64,000 nt of DNA, from assembly GCA_903825465.1 (NCBI GenBank), contig CAIKAR010000056.1, positions 21,534-85,533 of the forward strand. The letters are read 5' to 3'. The stretch comes from an uncultured Hyphomicrobiales bacterium (lineage in GTDB: Bacteria; Pseudomonadota; Alphaproteobacteria; Rhizobiales; Beijerinckiaceae). Under the pieces are notes generated by a model, which was not told the origin of the DNA, did no database searches, and saw only the letters and a list, made by a program, of their open reading frames with translations. The position numbers were made by a program, and so were the translations under genes. Positions 19,175 through 28,995 of this stretch are shown here, piece after piece. Position 1 is the stretch's first letter, and each line of letters opens with the position of its first letter.

Positions 19175-20047
19175 TCAGCTCACCCAGCCCACAGCGAAGG
19201 CGCCGAGCAACAGAACGCCCATGACGGCGCGGTAAATCACGAAGGGCCAGGACGAGAATTTTTCGAGATAGCGCATCAGGCCCCAGACAGCGGCGAAGGA
19301 TGAGATCGATCCCATGACGATTCCGACCGCCAGCACCGACCAGCCGTGGCCGTCGAGATGCGCCTTGTATAGTTCGTAAACCTCCTTGAGGCCGGCGAGC
19401 GCGATGGCCGGCACGCCGAGCAGGAACGAAAACCGCGCGGCCTCGTCGCGCTTCAGGCCGAGGGCGAGCGCGGCGGTCAGCGTCGATCCCGAGCGCGACA
19501 CGCCCGCGATCAGCGCGCCGACCTGCGCGCAGCCCACCAGCATCGCGTCCTTGAGGCTGACGTGGTCGATTGTGCGGGTGTGGCGCGCGCGCAATTCGGC
19601 GAGGGCCAGCAACGCCGCCATGACGATGCTCGAAATCGCGATGACCGGCAGGCTGCGCAGCGGCGAGCCGCACTGGTTGAGCACGCCGGACAAAGCCAGG
19701 CCGCCGATGACGATGGGAATCGTCGCCAGAACGATCCAGCAGGCGAACCGAAAATGCCAGTTGTCGAAATCCCGCCGCGCCGCGGCGGCGATGGAGCCAA
19801 AGACGATGCCGCGCATGTCGCCCCAGAAATAGCTGACAACCGCGGCGAGCGCGGCCATCTGCATCGCGGCGGAGAAGGCGGAGCCCGGGTCCTGCCAGCC
19901 GAGAATGGCCGGGACGACGCGCATATGCGCGGTCGACGAAATCGGCAGCAGCTCCGTGATGCCCTGAATCACGCCGAGAATCGCGACTTTGCCGTAGCCC
20001 AGCGCCACGAATCCGGTGTCAACGCCCTGTGTGCAGACCTCAGCCAT
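19175..20047 (-). CDS. uppP: Undecaprenyl-diphosphate phosphatase UppP (BacA)
   Basis: The 290-residue polytopic membrane protein has the BacA motifs GITELLPISSTAH (about residues 29-41) and AGVSRSGSTL (about 180-189). These carry the Glu, Ser, His and Arg used to hydrolyse undecaprenyl diphosphate to the monophosphate, recycling the peptidoglycan lipid carrier. Overproduction in other bacteria gives bacitracin resistance. About eight hydrophobic segments are visible, the usual number. Confidence 0.95.
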   Translation of the reverse strand: MAEVCTQGVDTGFVALGYGKVAILGVIQGITELLPISSTAHMRVVPAILGWQDPGSAFSAAMQMAALAAVVSYFWGDMRGIVFGSIAAAARRDFDNWHFRFACWIVLATIPIVIGGLALSGVLNQCGSPLRSLPVIAISSIVMAALLALAELRARHTRTIDHVSLKDAMLVGCAQVGALIAGVSRSGSTLTAALALGLKRDEAARFSFLLGVPAIALAGLKEVYELYKAHLDGHGWSVLAVGIVMGSISSFAAVWGLMRYLEKFSSWPFVIYRAVMGVLLLGAFAVGWVS

Positions 20048-20154
20048 GAAACGCGCCCCGGAATAAAGTTGGCGACGGAATCGGAATCAGCCCGCGCGGC
20101 TTGGTCCTAGCCGGCCCGGCGCGCCTTTTCAACGCGGCGGCGCCGCGATCCCCG

Positions 20155-21018
20155 CTAATGCGAATCAAGTTTCGACAGGCTGATCGCGCGGGCGCGCTTG
20201 GTGATCGCGTTGTTCAGCTCCCCGCCGAAAAGGAAAATGGCCGCGAGCGAGTACAGGAACACGATGGCGATCATGACCGAGGCGAGGCCGGCGTAGGTGG
20301 TCACGTAGTTGCGCGCGAATTCGCCGAGATATTGGCCGAAGGCGAAGGCGAAGCCGACCGACAGCGCCAGGGTGAGGGCGATCCCCGGCGCGATCTGAAG
20401 CATCGTCCGCTTGCCCGACGCGATCCACTTGTGGGCGATGACCAGCGAGAGGCCGAGCGCGGCGATGGTGATGACGACCCGCCAGAGCGCCAGCGCCTGC
20501 CACAACACCGCGAGATCGGGAAGAAAGCGGTTGATGGTGGCCGCCACGACGGGCGCCAGGACCACCAGAAACGCAAGCAAAAGCAGCGATGTCGCGCCGA
20601 CCAGCACATAGGCGATCGATTCGAGCCGCAGCAGCCACCATGGCCTTGCCTCGCGGACGTTGTAGGCGCGGTTGAGGCCGACGCGCAGCGCTTCGATCGA
20701 GCTCGACGAGAAATAAAGCGCCAAAACGGCGCTCACGGTCAGCAGGTCGCCGCGCGATTGCGTCAACACGTTGTGAATTTCCGCGGCGATGGGGTCGGCG
20801 ACCTGGCGCGGCCAGGATTCGAGCAGAAGCTTGGCCGCTTCGTCCGCAAGCTCCTTGGACCCGAAAAAACCGGCGAGCGCCGTCACGAAAATGAGAAACG
20901 GGAAAAGCGACGTCAACATCGCCAGGGCGATGTGGCTGGCGATGGCCCAGCCGTCGTCTTCGAGGAAGCCCGCGAGGGCTTCGTTGAAGACATTGAACCA
21001 GTATTTCGCCGCCGCCAT
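20155..21018 (-). CDS. YihY/BrkB family inner-membrane protein
   Basis: The 287-residue protein shows six hydrophobic segments. It has the family pattern WAIASHIALAMLTSLFPFLIF near the N-terminus and VYLYSLAAIFLFGGELNNA-like residues at the end. The family was once labelled RNase BN, which is incorrect. Its function is unknown; transport or envelope roles have been suggested. The ATG at 21018 follows AAGGGG with correct spacing; a GTG at 21036 is less likely. Confidence 0.85.
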   Translation of the reverse strand: MAAAKYWFNVFNEALAGFLEDDGWAIASHIALAMLTSLFPFLIFVTALAGFFGSKELADEAAKLLLESWPRQVADPIAAEIHNVLTQSRGDLLTVSAVLALYFSSSSIEALRVGLNRAYNVREARPWWLLRLESIAYVLVGATSLLLLAFLVVLAPVVAATINRFLPDLAVLWQALALWRVVITIAALGLSLVIAHKWIASGKRTMLQIAPGIALTLALSVGFAFAFGQYLGEFARNYVTTYAGLASVMIAIVFLYSLAAIFLFGGELNNAITKRARAISLSKLDSH

Positions 21019-21082
21019 TGCGCCCCTTCGCCACACACCCCGACTATAACAGTTGAAAGCGGGTTGAAGGTTCCGGCGCGCG

Positions 21083-21616
21083 TTATTTTTTCGCGGCGTC
21101 GATGAACCGCAGCTTCACATCCACGCCATCGGACGGCGGCGCGGCGAGGCGGGCGCGGAAATGGACGCTTTCACCCGGGCCAATGTTCTTTTGCGGCGCG
21201 GGCGATGTCCACGAATAAACCGTCCGGCCGTCCGGGCCGCGCAGCGTGACGAGCACGTCGGGAAGTTTCCGTCCGGCGTGGCGAAGATTGGCGACATCGC
21301 CTTCGACCGCGAGCACACGGCCGGATTCGTCGTCGAGGAGGCGGGAGGAAACGCCGCGGAATTCAAGGCCGCGCAAGTTGACGGGCAGGCCGATCGCGGC
21401 GAACAGCCCGGCGGTTTGCGGCGCCGCCCGCACCACAATGTCGCGGCGGCCGACCGCCAGCATGCACAGGGCGCAGGCCGCGAGCGCGGCGGCGATCCCG
21501 ACCGGCGGCTTTGGCGCGCGCAAAAGGCCAGGCTTGCGCGTCCAGGAAAGGGTTGGCTTGCGCGTCAAGGAAAGGCCCGGCTTGCGCGTCAAGGCTTGGC
21601 CGAACTGGACCGACAT
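21083..21616 (-). CDS. Single-pass membrane protein, DUF3426-like, divergent from ftsE
   Basis: The 177-residue protein has a basic N-terminus with three TRKPxLxx repeats, one TM segment (PVGIAAALAACALCMLAVG, about 38-56), and a C-terminal beta-rich domain ending FRARLAAPPSDGVDVKLRF. In related bacteria the gene opposite ftsE encodes an MJ0042 zinc-ribbon/DUF3426 protein. Here the zinc-ribbon cysteines are absent, and the repeats stand in their place. The function is unknown. Confidence 0.7.
   Translation of the reverse strand: MSVQFGQALTRKPGLSLTRKPTLSWTRKPGLLRAPKPPVGIAAALAACALCMLAVGRRDIVVRAAPQTAGLFAAIGLPVNLRGLEFRGVSSRLLDDESGRVLAVEGDVANLRHAGRKLPDVLVTLRGPDGRTVYSWTSPAPQKNIGPGESVHFRARLAAPPSDGVDVKLRFIDAAKK
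21531..21602. repeat. 24-base tandem repeat, three copies, inside a gene
   Basis: Units at 21531-21554, 21555-21578 and 21579-21602 start with GGCTTGCGCGTC. They encode the eight-residue unit TRKPGLSL (variants TRKPTLSW, TRKPGLLR) in the cytoplasmic tail of the membrane protein. The third copy diverges at its end. Such units expand and contract easily, so strains may differ in copy number. Confidence 0.8.
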
Positions 21617-21769
21617 GCGGAATTCCCCTGCGCTCCGGCGCGGAATCGTCGGCGCGAGCCGCTTTTATATGGCTTCGGGATTGGTTAATGGGCGGTTAAG
21701 CTGGCATATTGCGCGGGCGATTCGAGCGTCCGCTCCATCGATTGGGCGGTTTTTTGTTCCGCGGCGGGA

Positions 21770-22438
21770 ATGGCCTTGGTGCGATTTGAAAACGTCGGGT
21801 TGCGGTATGGCATGGGGGCTGAAGTCCTTCGCGACATCACCTTCCAGATCGAGCCGCAATCGATCCAGTTTCTGACCGGGCCGTCCGGCGCGGGCAAGAC
21901 GACGCTGATGCGGCTGATCCTGCTGTCGCTGAAGCCGACGCGCGGCTTCATCAAGCTGTTTGGCGCGGATTCGGCGTCGCTGGACAAAGCGGCGTTGACG
22001 GCCTTGCGGCGGCGGATCGGCGTCGTGTTTCAGGATTTCCGCCTGCTCGACCATTTGACGACCTACGAGAATGTCGCCCTGCCGTTCCGTGTGCAAGGCC
22101 GCGAGGAGCGGGGATATCGCGGCGAAGTCGTGGAACTGCTGCGCTGGGTGGGCCTCGGCGACCGCATGCACGCGCTGCCGCCGGTGCTGTCGGGCGGCGA
22201 GAAGCAGCGCGCCGCCATCGCGCGCGCGCTGATCGCGCGTCCGGAACTGCTTCTCGCCGACGAGCCCACCGGCAACGTCGATCCCGGCCTCGCGCACCGG
22301 CTGATGCGGTTGTTCATCGAGCTGCACAAGTCAGGCACGGCGGTCGTCATCGCGACGCACGATCTCGGGCTGATGGAAAAGTTCGACGAGGCGCGCCGGC
22401 TCGTTCTCGGCGAAGGGCGTTTGCACATCTATGACTGA
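21770..22438 (+). CDS. ftsE: Cell-division ABC ATPase FtsE
   Basis: The 222-residue ATPase has Walker [11 protein letters not shown]-loop FQDFRLLDH, signature LSGGEKQR and Walker B LLLADEP with GNVDP. FtsE pairs with FtsX at the division ring and controls peptidoglycan hydrolases. A GTG at 21779, with GGGAA eight bases upstream, would give [11 protein letters not shown], closer to known FtsE N-termini; either start is possible. The ftsX start overlaps its end by eight bases. Confidence 0.95.
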   Translation: MALVRFENVGLRYGMGAEVLRDITFQIEPQSIQFLTGPSGAGKTTLMRLILLSLKPTRGFIKLFGADSASLDKAALTALRRRIGVVFQDFRLLDHLTTYENVALPFRVQGREERGYRGEVVELLRWVGLGDRMHALPPVLSGGEKQRAAIARALIARPELLLADEPTGNVDPGLAHRLMRLFIELHKSGTAVVIATHDLGLMEKFDEARRLVLGEGRLHIYD

Positions 22439-23429
22439 CGCGTCGACAACCGTTTCGGGTCTCGCCTGGCTGCGCGCGCGCCTGGGACGCTCCGCGCCCG
22501 ACGAAGCCGAATCCGGCGGCGTGTCCGAGCCGCTGAAGCGCAACATGCCGTTGATTCCCGCCGACACCATCGCGGGGCGCGCGCTCGTCACCGTCATCGC
22601 GATCATGACGTTCCTCGCCGCGATCTCGGCGGGCGCGGGCGTGCTCGTCAACGACGCGTCGCGGGGCTGGACGCAAACAATATCCCGCGAAATGACGATT
22701 CAGGTGAAGCCGCGCGCCGGCCGCGACATTGAGACGGACGTGGCGGCGGCGGCCGCCGCGGCGCGGGCGGCGAAGGGGATCGCGAATGTCCGGATCTATC
22801 CCAAGAAGGAATCGGACGCGATGCTCGAACCGTGGATTGGCGCCGGCCTCGACCTCGGGGATTTGCCCATTCCGCGTTTGATCGAACTGGCGCGCGGCGG
22901 CGGCGTTCCCGATGTCGCGGGCCTGCGGGCGGCGCTCGCCGCCAAGGTTCCGACCGCCTCGCTCGACGACCACGGCCTTTGGATGGAACGGCTCGCGACC
23001 ATGGCCACGTCGCTGGTCGCGGTGGTGGCGGTGATATTCCTGTTGGTGCTGACGGCGATGGGGCTGGCGGTCGCCTTCGCCACGCGCGGCGCGATGGCCG
23101 GCAACGCCGAGATCGTCAACGTGCTGCATTTCGTCGGCGCCGAGGACAAGTTCATCGCCGGGCAATTCCAGCGGCACTTCCTGCGTCTTGGCCTGCGCGG
23201 CGGGCTCATCGGCGCCGGCATGGCGATCCTTGTGTTCGCCGTGTCGAGCCTGACGCTGGCATGGCGCGCGCGCACGCCGGCCGCGGATCAGGTGGAAGCC
23301 CTCTTCGGCACGTTCGCCCTTGGCCCGGTCGGCTATGGATTGATCGCCGCGATCGCCTTCGGCATCGCCGGCTTGACGGGCTGGGTCTCGCGCTCGATTG
23401 TGTTTCGACATCTGGGCGGGCTGGCCTGA
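22431..23429 (+). CDS. ftsX: Cell-division membrane protein FtsX
   Basis: The 332-residue protein has a cytoplasmic N-tail, TM1 near 42-66, a periplasmic domain (about 67-180) and three more TM segments, the standard FtsX fold. The extracellular loop carries the residues that contact hydrolases or their activators. It overlaps ftsE by eight bases, so the two are translated together. Confidence 0.92.
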   Translation: MTDASTTVSGLAWLRARLGRSAPDEAESGGVSEPLKRNMPLIPADTIAGRALVTVIAIMTFLAAISAGAGVLVNDASRGWTQTISREMTIQVKPRAGRDIETDVAAAAAAARAAKGIANVRIYPKKESDAMLEPWIGAGLDLGDLPIPRLIELARGGGVPDVAGLRAALAAKVPTASLDDHGLWMERLATMATSLVAVVAVIFLLVLTAMGLAVAFATRGAMAGNAEIVNVLHFVGAEDKFIAGQFQRHFLRLGLRGGLIGAGMAILVFAVSSLTLAWRARTPAADQVEALFGTFALGPVGYGLIAAIAFGIAGLTGWVSRSIVFRHLGGLA

Positions 23430-23475
23430 CCGGCGTGTTCAAACCCTGGCGGCGACGCGTGGAACTCCCGACGAC

Positions 23476-24225
23476 ATGATTTTCGCGCGCTCGCTAGTCT
23501 TCAACGTCCTGTTCTATCTGAACCTCGCCGCGCTCTCGATCGTGGGCTTGCCGACGCTGATCGTCGGGCCCCGCGGCGTCATGGCGCTGGCGAGGCTCTG
23601 GGCCAACACCTCGAACTGGATGCTGCGCAACATCTGCGGATTGAACGTCGAATACCGCGGCGTCGAGAATATTCCCAAGGGCGGCTTCATCATCGCCCCC
23701 AAGCACCAGTCGGTTTGGGAGACGTTTTCGCTCGTGCCCTTCGCCCCGGATTTCTCCTACATCCTCAAGCGCGAACTCACCTACATTCCCGTTTTCGGCT
23801 GGTATTTGACGCGCTCGCGGCAGATCGCCATCAACCGGTCGAGCGGCGCGGCGGCGCTGGCGGAAGCGACCCGGAAATCGCGCGAGGCGCTGGCGCAAGG
23901 GCGGCAGATTTTCATTTTCCCCGAGGGCACGCGCCGGCCCGTTGGCGCGCCGCCGCAATACAAGTTCGGCGTCGCGAAAATCTACGAGGAATCGAACGCG
24001 CCGTGCCTGCCCGTGGCGCTGAACGCGGGCCTGTTCTGGCCGCGCCGGTCCTTCACCCGCAGGCCGGGGACGATCCTCGTGGAGTTTTTGGAGCCGATAC
24101 CGCCGGGGCTGCCGCGCGCCGAATTCCTGCGCGTGTTGCAAGAGCGCCTTGAGGCCGCGACCAATCGTTTGGTGCGGGAATCTCTGGCGAAGGATCCGTC
24201 GTTGCGGGCGCCGGGGTCGTCCTAG
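23476..24225 (+). CDS. plsC: 1-acyl-sn-glycerol-3-phosphate acyltransferase (PlsC)
   Basis: The 249-residue protein has an N-terminal hydrophobic segment and acyltransferase motif I APKHQSVWETF (HxxxxE in place of the common HxxxxD). It also has motif III FIFPEGTRRP. PlsC makes phosphatidic acid from lysophosphatidic acid at the inner membrane. The start chosen is ATG 23476, 46 bases after ftsX, so it may be the third gene of that operon. Its TAG stop shares CTAG with the convergent gene. Confidence 0.9.
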   Translation: MIFARSLVFNVLFYLNLAALSIVGLPTLIVGPRGVMALARLWANTSNWMLRNICGLNVEYRGVENIPKGGFIIAPKHQSVWETFSLVPFAPDFSYILKRELTYIPVFGWYLTRSRQIAINRSSGAAALAEATRKSREALAQGRQIFIFPEGTRRPVGAPPQYKFGVAKIYEESNAPCLPVALNAGLFWPRRSFTRRPGTILVEFLEPIPPGLPRAEFLRVLQERLEAATNRLVRESLAKDPSLRAPGSS

Positions 24226-24767
24226 GCGGGCGTTGTCTCGGGCGTTCGCAAGCGTCGGCTGTGCCACGACAGGTCTTTGTCGCCGATGCCCAGCTCGTCG
24301 AGATGCGCGGCGGTGTTGAGAACGTATTCGGGATTAGGGCCCGACGCGCCGACGCCCTGGAGGACAAGCCGCAGCGACGCCTCGCGATCAAGGCGCGCGG
24401 CGTATTGCGGGTGGGCCCTGTCAACGGCGTAGACGAGGGCCGAGACGACCCGCGTGTCGCCGGCGAGCCGGACCGGGATCCATTTTTCCAGATAAACCGA
24501 GGTCACCAGTTCGCGTTCGCGGAGGTAGGCGATGGTGTCGGCGCGACGCGCCGCCGCCACCCGGAAGGCGACGCCCTTGCACGCGCCGCCGCGATCAAGC
24601 CCCAGCACGAGGCCGGGACGTTCGGGAGTGCCGCGGTGAACATGCGAGTATATGCACAGGCGGCGATGATAGCCGCGCGCGATGGCCACGCGCCGCTCGA
24701 TAAAATCGAAGCCCGGCCGCCACATCAGCGAGCCATAGCCGAAAACCCAGAAATCGCCTTCGTTCAT
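24222..24767 (-). CDS. ChaC-like gamma-glutamylcyclotransferase
   Basis: The 181-residue protein begins with FWVFGYGSLMWRPGF, the glutamyl-binding signature of the family. The catalytic Glu is likely in YLREREL (about residues 81-87). ChaC enzymes split glutathione to 5-oxoproline and cysteinyl-glycine in the cytoplasm. Gene order ftsEX-plsC-ggct-DUF2125 recurs in Hyphomicrobiales. Confidence 0.87.
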   Translation of the reverse strand: MNEGDFWVFGYGSLMWRPGFDFIERRVAIARGYHRRLCIYSHVHRGTPERPGLVLGLDRGGACKGVAFRVAAARRADTIAYLRERELVTSVYLEKWIPVRLAGDTRVVSALVYAVDRAHPQYAARLDREASLRLVLQGVGASGPNPEYVLNTAAHLDELGIGDKDLSWHSRRLRTPETTPA

Positions 24768-24857
24768 TTTCCGTCCACCTGGAACGCAGGCCTATAGCGT
24801 CCCGCGCGGCGCGTTGAAAGCGGATATGGACGCCAGGGCGGCGCGTCGCCTAAGAGA

Positions 24858-25913
24858 GTGCGCTCCCACGCGAAGGCCGCGCTTTTGAAAATCTGGGTGA
24901 AATCGCTTTTGCCGGTCGCCGTATTGGGCTTGATCGCCGCCGGCTGGGCCGTCGCGTGGAAATTCGCCGCGAACGCGACGAACACAGCGCTCGACGAATG
25001 GTTCGCTCAGGAGCGGGTGGCCGGGCGCGTCTGGGCTTGCGCGGACAGAAGCGTCGGCGGTTTTCCGTTGCGGATTGAAGTCAAATGCGCCGCGCCGACT
25101 TTTTCGGGCGCGCCGGGCAAACTGCCGCTCAAGGGAAGCACGGGCGATTTGCTGGCGTCCGCCGAGGCTTGGCGGCCAAGTCTCGTCACCGCGACAATCC
25201 AGCCGCCGCTGCGTCTACGCGCTGGCGGGGATCAAGGCGGCGTCGACCTCGACTGGACGTCCTTGACAGCGATTGTCCAGTCCAAATACGGCGCGCTGGA
25301 ATTGGGATCCCTGCGGCTTGAAGGCGCCGCGTTTACCGCCGCCTGGACAGGCTACCAGACGATCGAGGCGAAAGCCCAAAGCGTCGCTGTCGATATTCGG
25401 CCCGATCCCGCGCGGCCCAATTCGCTGCTGGCGACGGCGGCCATGAAAAACCTCGCCGCGCCGGCGCTGGACCAAACCCTGCGCGACAACAGCCCGCTGA
25501 ATGTGTCGTTCAGAGCCCTCGTCTCGTTCGCCGACGCCTTGTCGCGTCCTGGCGACGGGCCGCCTCTGGAACGGTGGCGATTGGCCGGCGGGCGGGTTCA
25601 GATCGAGGAGGCCCACATCGACCGGGGTCCGCTCGACATCGCCGCGAACGGGCTTCTCGACCTTGACGGCAACCACCGCCCGCGCGGGCAAATCGCGGTC
25701 GCCGCGAGCGGCCTCGACGACGTGCTCGGCCAATTCGGCGTGCCAGCCGCGGCTCTCGCGATCGGCGGCCTTTTCGGCGGCGGCGACAGTGTCGGCGACA
25801 TGCCCGCGCCGGCGGCGAAAATGGGCGCGTTGCGCGTGGTGGCGAAGCTCGAAAACGGGCGCGCGTCGCTCGGTCCCGTCCGTCTGCCTTTGGCGTTGAA
25901 GCCGCTGTACTAA
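24858..25913 (+). CDS. DUF2125 domain protein, membrane-anchored
   Basis: The 351-residue protein has one N-terminal hydrophobic segment (LLPVAVLGLIAAGWAVAW) and a long periplasmic beta-rich part. The latter contains VGGFPLRIEVKC, typical of DUF2125. The GTG start at 24858 has a weak ribosome site; a GTG 39 bases further in would still leave the signal anchor. The function is unknown. It is convergent with and overlaps tyrA by four bases. Confidence 0.82.
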   Translation: MRSHAKAALLKIWVKSLLPVAVLGLIAAGWAVAWKFAANATNTALDEWFAQERVAGRVWACADRSVGGFPLRIEVKCAAPTFSGAPGKLPLKGSTGDLLASAEAWRPSLVTATIQPPLRLRAGGDQGGVDLDWTSLTAIVQSKYGALELGSLRLEGAAFTAAWTGYQTIEAKAQSVAVDIRPDPARPNSLLATAAMKNLAAPALDQTLRDNSPLNVSFRALVSFADALSRPGDGPPLERWRLAGGRVQIEEAHIDRGPLDIAANGLLDLDGNHRPRGQIAVAASGLDDVLGQFGVPAAALAIGGLFGGGDSVGDMPAPAAKMGALRVVAKLENGRASLGPVRLPLALKPLY

Positions 25914-26854
25914 GGCTGCTTTTGCTCCGCGCCGCGCCTGCCGAAATCCGGCGCCGCGGTTTCCTGTCCCTCGTCGATGATGCCCCGGCGGATGGCGCGC
26001 GTGCGGGTGAAGAGGTCGAACAGTCCCTCGCCGTCGCCGTAGCGCACCAGGCGTTGCAGGGCCGCGAGATCCTCGCCGAAGCGGCCGAGCATTTCGAGCA
26101 CCGCGTCCCTGTTGTTGAGGAACACGTCGCGCCACATGGTTGGGTCGGACGAGGCGATGCGGGTGAAGTCGCGGAAGCCGCCGGCGGAGAATTTGATGAC
26201 TTCCGACCGCGTCACCTCTTCGAGATGGGCGGCGGTGCCGACGATGTTGTAGGCGATGAGATGCGGCACGTGGCTGGTGATGGCGAGCACGAGGTCGTGA
26301 TGCGCGTGCGTCATGATTTCCACGCGCGAGCCGAGCAGCCGCCAGAACTCGCGCACCGCGTCGATGGCCGCGGGATCCGTTCCCTCCGGCGGCGTCAGGA
26401 TGCACCAGCGGTTGTCGAACAATTCCGCGAAGCCGGCGTCGGGGCCGGAAAACTCGGTGCCCGCCACGGGATGCGCCGGCACGAGATGAACGCCGGCGGG
26501 AAGCAGCGGTTGAATCGCGGCGACAACGGCGGATTTCACCGAGCCCACGTCGGAGACGATCGCGCCAGGCTTGAGACGCGGCGAAATTTCCGCCGCGATG
26601 GCCGCGTTCGCGCCCACCGGCGCGCAGAGGATCACAAGATCGGCGCCTTCGGCGGCCTCGCCCGACGAGGCGTGGATGGAATCGGCGAAGCCGAGTTCAC
26701 GCACACGCTCGCGCACGCTTTCGGATTGATCGGCGACGGCGACGTGGCCAACGACGCCGCGTTGCCGCGCCGCGCGCGCGATTGAAGAGCCGATGAGGCC
26801 GGCGCCGACAATCGCGAGGCGGGCGACCAGCGGTTTTCGCGTCGCCTCGCTCAT
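25910..26854 (-). CDS. tyrA: Prephenate/arogenate dehydrogenase
   Basis: The 314-residue protein has an NAD(P)-binding motif [15 protein letters not shown] (about 14-28), the substrate motif [11 protein letters not shown] and the helical dimerisation domain with [10 protein letters not shown] and [10 protein letters not shown]. It converts prephenate or arogenate to the tyrosine precursor. The ATG overlaps the hisC stop by four bases; chorismate mutase, hisC and tyrA form a likely operon. Confidence 0.92.
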   Translation of the reverse strand: MSEATRKPLVARLAIVGAGLIGSSIARAARQRGVVGHVAVADQSESVRERVRELGFADSIHASSGEAAEGADLVILCAPVGANAAIAAEISPRLKPGAIVSDVGSVKSAVVAAIQPLLPAGVHLVPAHPVAGTEFSGPDAGFAELFDNRWCILTPPEGTDPAAIDAVREFWRLLGSRVEIMTHAHHDLVLAITSHVPHLIAYNIVGTAAHLEEVTRSEVIKFSAGGFRDFTRIASSDPTMWRDVFLNNRDAVLEMLGRFGEDLAALQRLVRYGDGEGLFDLFTRTRAIRRGIIDEGQETAAPDFGRRGAEQKQP

Positions 26855-27957
26855 GCCGTCGCCCGCGCGAAATCGGCCAGCGCCGCGACGACTGCCTTGT
26901 TGGCCTCCTCGGAGCCGATGGTCATGCGCAGCGCGTCGGGCAGTCCGTAGGCGCCGACGTTGCGCACAACGATGCCGCGCGCGGTGAGGAACCGGTCGGC
27001 GTCGACGGCGGAGCGTCCGGGCTTTTTGGGAAAATGGATCAGCGCGAAGTTGGCGACGCTTGGCGTCACCTCGAATCCAAGCGCGGAAATTTCGGCGATC
27101 ACCCACGGCAGCCACTTGGCGTTGTGTTCGGCGGCCATCTCGACATGCGCGACATCGTCGACCGCCGCGGCTCCCGCTTCGATCGCCGCCGCGCTGAGAT
27201 TGAACGGCCCGCGGACGCGGTCGACCGCGTCGCAAACGCGCGCGGGCGCGTACATCCAGCCGACGCGCAGCGCGGCGAGCCCGTGGATTTTCGAAAACGT
27301 GCGCGTCATGACGACGTTTTCGCAGGTCGAGGCGAGTTCGAGCCCGGTGGAATAATCGTTGGTCCGCGCATATTCGCCATAGGCGGCGTCGAGCACCAGC
27401 AGCGTGGTGGGCGGCAGGCCGGCGTGCAGACGCTTGACCTCGTGAAACGACAGGTAGGTGCCGGTGGGATTGTTGGGGTTGGCGAGATAGACGATCTTCG
27501 TTCTCGGCGTCACGCGCGCCAGAATGGCGTCCACGTCGGCGGTGTAATTCGTCTCCGGCGCCACCACCGGAACACCGCCGGCGGCGAGGATCGCGATGCG
27601 GTAAACGAGGAAGCCGTGAGTGGTGAAAATCCCCTCGTCGCCGGGACCGACATAGACGCCCGCGAGCAAATGCAGGAGGTCGTCGGAGCCGTTGCCGCAA
27701 ACGATGCGTCCGGCGTCGAGCCCGAAGCGGCGGGCGATGGCCTCGCGCAGTTTCGTCGAAGCGCCGTCGGGGTAGAGTTCGAGTTTGTCGGCGACGGAAT
27801 TGTAGGCCGCGCGCGCCTTCGGCGAGGGGCCCAGCGGCGTCTCGTTCGACGAGAGCTTGTAAATCTTCGAGGCGCCGGGCGCGGCGCTCTTGCCGGGCAC
27901 ATAGGCCTCGATGTCGAGAATGCCGGCGCGTGGCACAGGTCCGGTCGCTGTCGTCAT
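26851..27957 (-). CDS. hisC: Histidinol-phosphate / aromatic aminotransferase
   Basis: The 368-residue fold-type I PLP enzyme has [12 protein letters not shown] near residue 37, [18 protein letters not shown] and the PLP lysine in [16 protein letters not shown]. HisC-type enzymes act in histidine synthesis and often also transaminate aromatic keto acids. Placement between chorismate mutase and tyrA favours a tyrosine/phenylalanine role here. Confidence 0.9.
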   Translation of the reverse strand: MTTATGPVPRAGILDIEAYVPGKSAAPGASKIYKLSSNETPLGPSPKARAAYNSVADKLELYPDGASTKLREAIARRFGLDAGRIVCGNGSDDLLHLLAGVYVGPGDEGIFTTHGFLVYRIAILAAGGVPVVAPETNYTADVDAILARVTPRTKIVYLANPNNPTGTYLSFHEVKRLHAGLPPTTLLVLDAAYGEYARTNDYSTGLELASTCENVVMTRTFSKIHGLAALRVGWMYAPARVCDAVDRVRGPFNLSAAAIEAGAAAVDDVAHVEMAAEHNAKWLPWVIAEISALGFEVTPSVANFALIHFPKKPGRSAVDADRFLTARGIVVRNVGAYGLPDALRMTIGSEEANKAVVAALADFARATA

Positions 27958-27996
27958 GGCGTGGCGAGGTCTCTCGAAAGCCGCGGGCGGGCGGCG

Positions 27997-28842
27997 CTAG
28001 GGCAGGCGCGCCGGCGCTTCGAAACGCGCGGCGTGGCTGCCGACATGGGCGATGCGGATATCGTTTGCGCCCGCCGCGCGCAAGGCCTCGCGCAGCGCGG
28101 CGTCGCCAACGCCGCCCGGGCTCGCGATCAGAAGCGACAGGCCCACGCCGCACGCCGCGTTGCCGAGGATTTCGCCGCCAAGGCCCGCCAGCGCCCGCGG
28201 GACGCCCTCGCGCCAGCGGTCGAGCGCGACGCTCCTGATCGCGACTTCCGTCGCGGTGGCCTCCGCCAGCGGCTTGCTGACGACGAAGGCGGGCATTCCC
28301 GCCGGGTGGTCGGGCCGCTCGACGAAGGGCAGGCGGGCGATGATTTTCGGGGCGCTGTCGCCGGCGAGCGCCGTCCACCACGCGCCCGAGGCCGGCCCGC
28401 TGTCGAGGCGCGTCATGCCGAGGTCGCCGGCCGAGCGCGCGACGGCGGATATAACGGCGGCGGGGCCGTTATGCGTCACGAAGGGCACGGTGAAGCCGAA
28501 GTGGAACCGCACGGAATCCCGCATCGCGGCGTCGCCGCTGGCGATGTCGGCGTGGACGGAATAATTCGCCTGAACGAAGGTGAAAGTCGAAATGATGATG
28601 CGCCAGATGCCCTCGACGGTGTCGAGCGGCAGCAGGCCCCTGTGGCGCTCGGCCATGGCGCGCATCATCGAGGCTTCCCGCCCGGGCCGGAACGCCGAAC
28701 CCCCGCCCTGCCGCGCCTTGATCTCGATGAGCCTGTCGATGATCTCGCCGCGCTCCATCAGCAACCGGTGCATGGCGAGGTCGATACGGTCGATATCGAC
28801 GCGCATGTCGGCGAGAATCTGGTCGGGTTCGGGGCTGGTCAT
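27997..28842 (-). CDS. Chorismate mutase (AroQ type) with C-terminal extension
   Basis: The 281-residue protein has an N-terminal AroQ-like helical domain. It includes [31 protein letters not shown] (about 14-44, broken here by its catalytic Arg and Lys) and [12 protein letters not shown]. The following 180 residues are not a complete prephenate dehydratase, although longer CM proteins of this kind occur in Hyphomicrobiales. It converts chorismate to prephenate at the head of the hisC-tyrA operon, divergent from metX. Confidence 0.82.
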   Translation of the reverse strand: MTSPEPDQILADMRVDIDRIDLAMHRLLMERGEIIDRLIEIKARQGGGSAFRPGREASMMRAMAERHRGLLPLDTVEGIWRIIISTFTFVQANYSVHADIASGDAAMRDSVRFHFGFTVPFVTHNGPAAVISAVARSAGDLGMTRLDSGPASGAWWTALAGDSAPKIIARLPFVERPDHPAGMPAFVVSKPLAEATATEVAIRSVALDRWREGVPRALAGLGGEILGNAACGVGLSLLIASPGGVGDAALREALRAAGANDIRIAHVGSHAARFEAPARLP

Positions 28843-28911
28843 GGCTGTCCGGCGCGGAAACGATGGGATTGTTGTATCGGCGCGGGGGACGATTGGCAAA
28901 GAACGCGCGCC

Positions 28912-28940
28912 TTGACCTTTCCGGCGTGGCGCACCTACAT
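28912..28940 (+). promoter_or_regulatory. Sigma-70-type promoter for metX-metW
   Basis: TTGACC (28912-28917) and CTACAT (28935-28940) are separated by 17 bases, close to the alphaproteobacterial housekeeping pattern. It lies 55 bases before the metX ATG. I looked for a SAM-II riboswitch in the leader and did not see one. Confidence 0.55.
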
Positions 28941-28995
28941 AGAGTACGCTCGTTCGGAATACAGAACGGTTGCGGCGGATGGAAACACAAACGCG

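Noticed and set aside
27034..28995. N-terminal extension of the metX frame by about 650 codons
   Set aside because: The extension is antisense to hisC and chorismate mutase; MetX has a normal start at 28996 and a promoter just before it.
28842..28995. SAM-II riboswitch upstream of metX
   Set aside because: The conserved pseudoknot elements were not recognisable; only a promoter could be supported.
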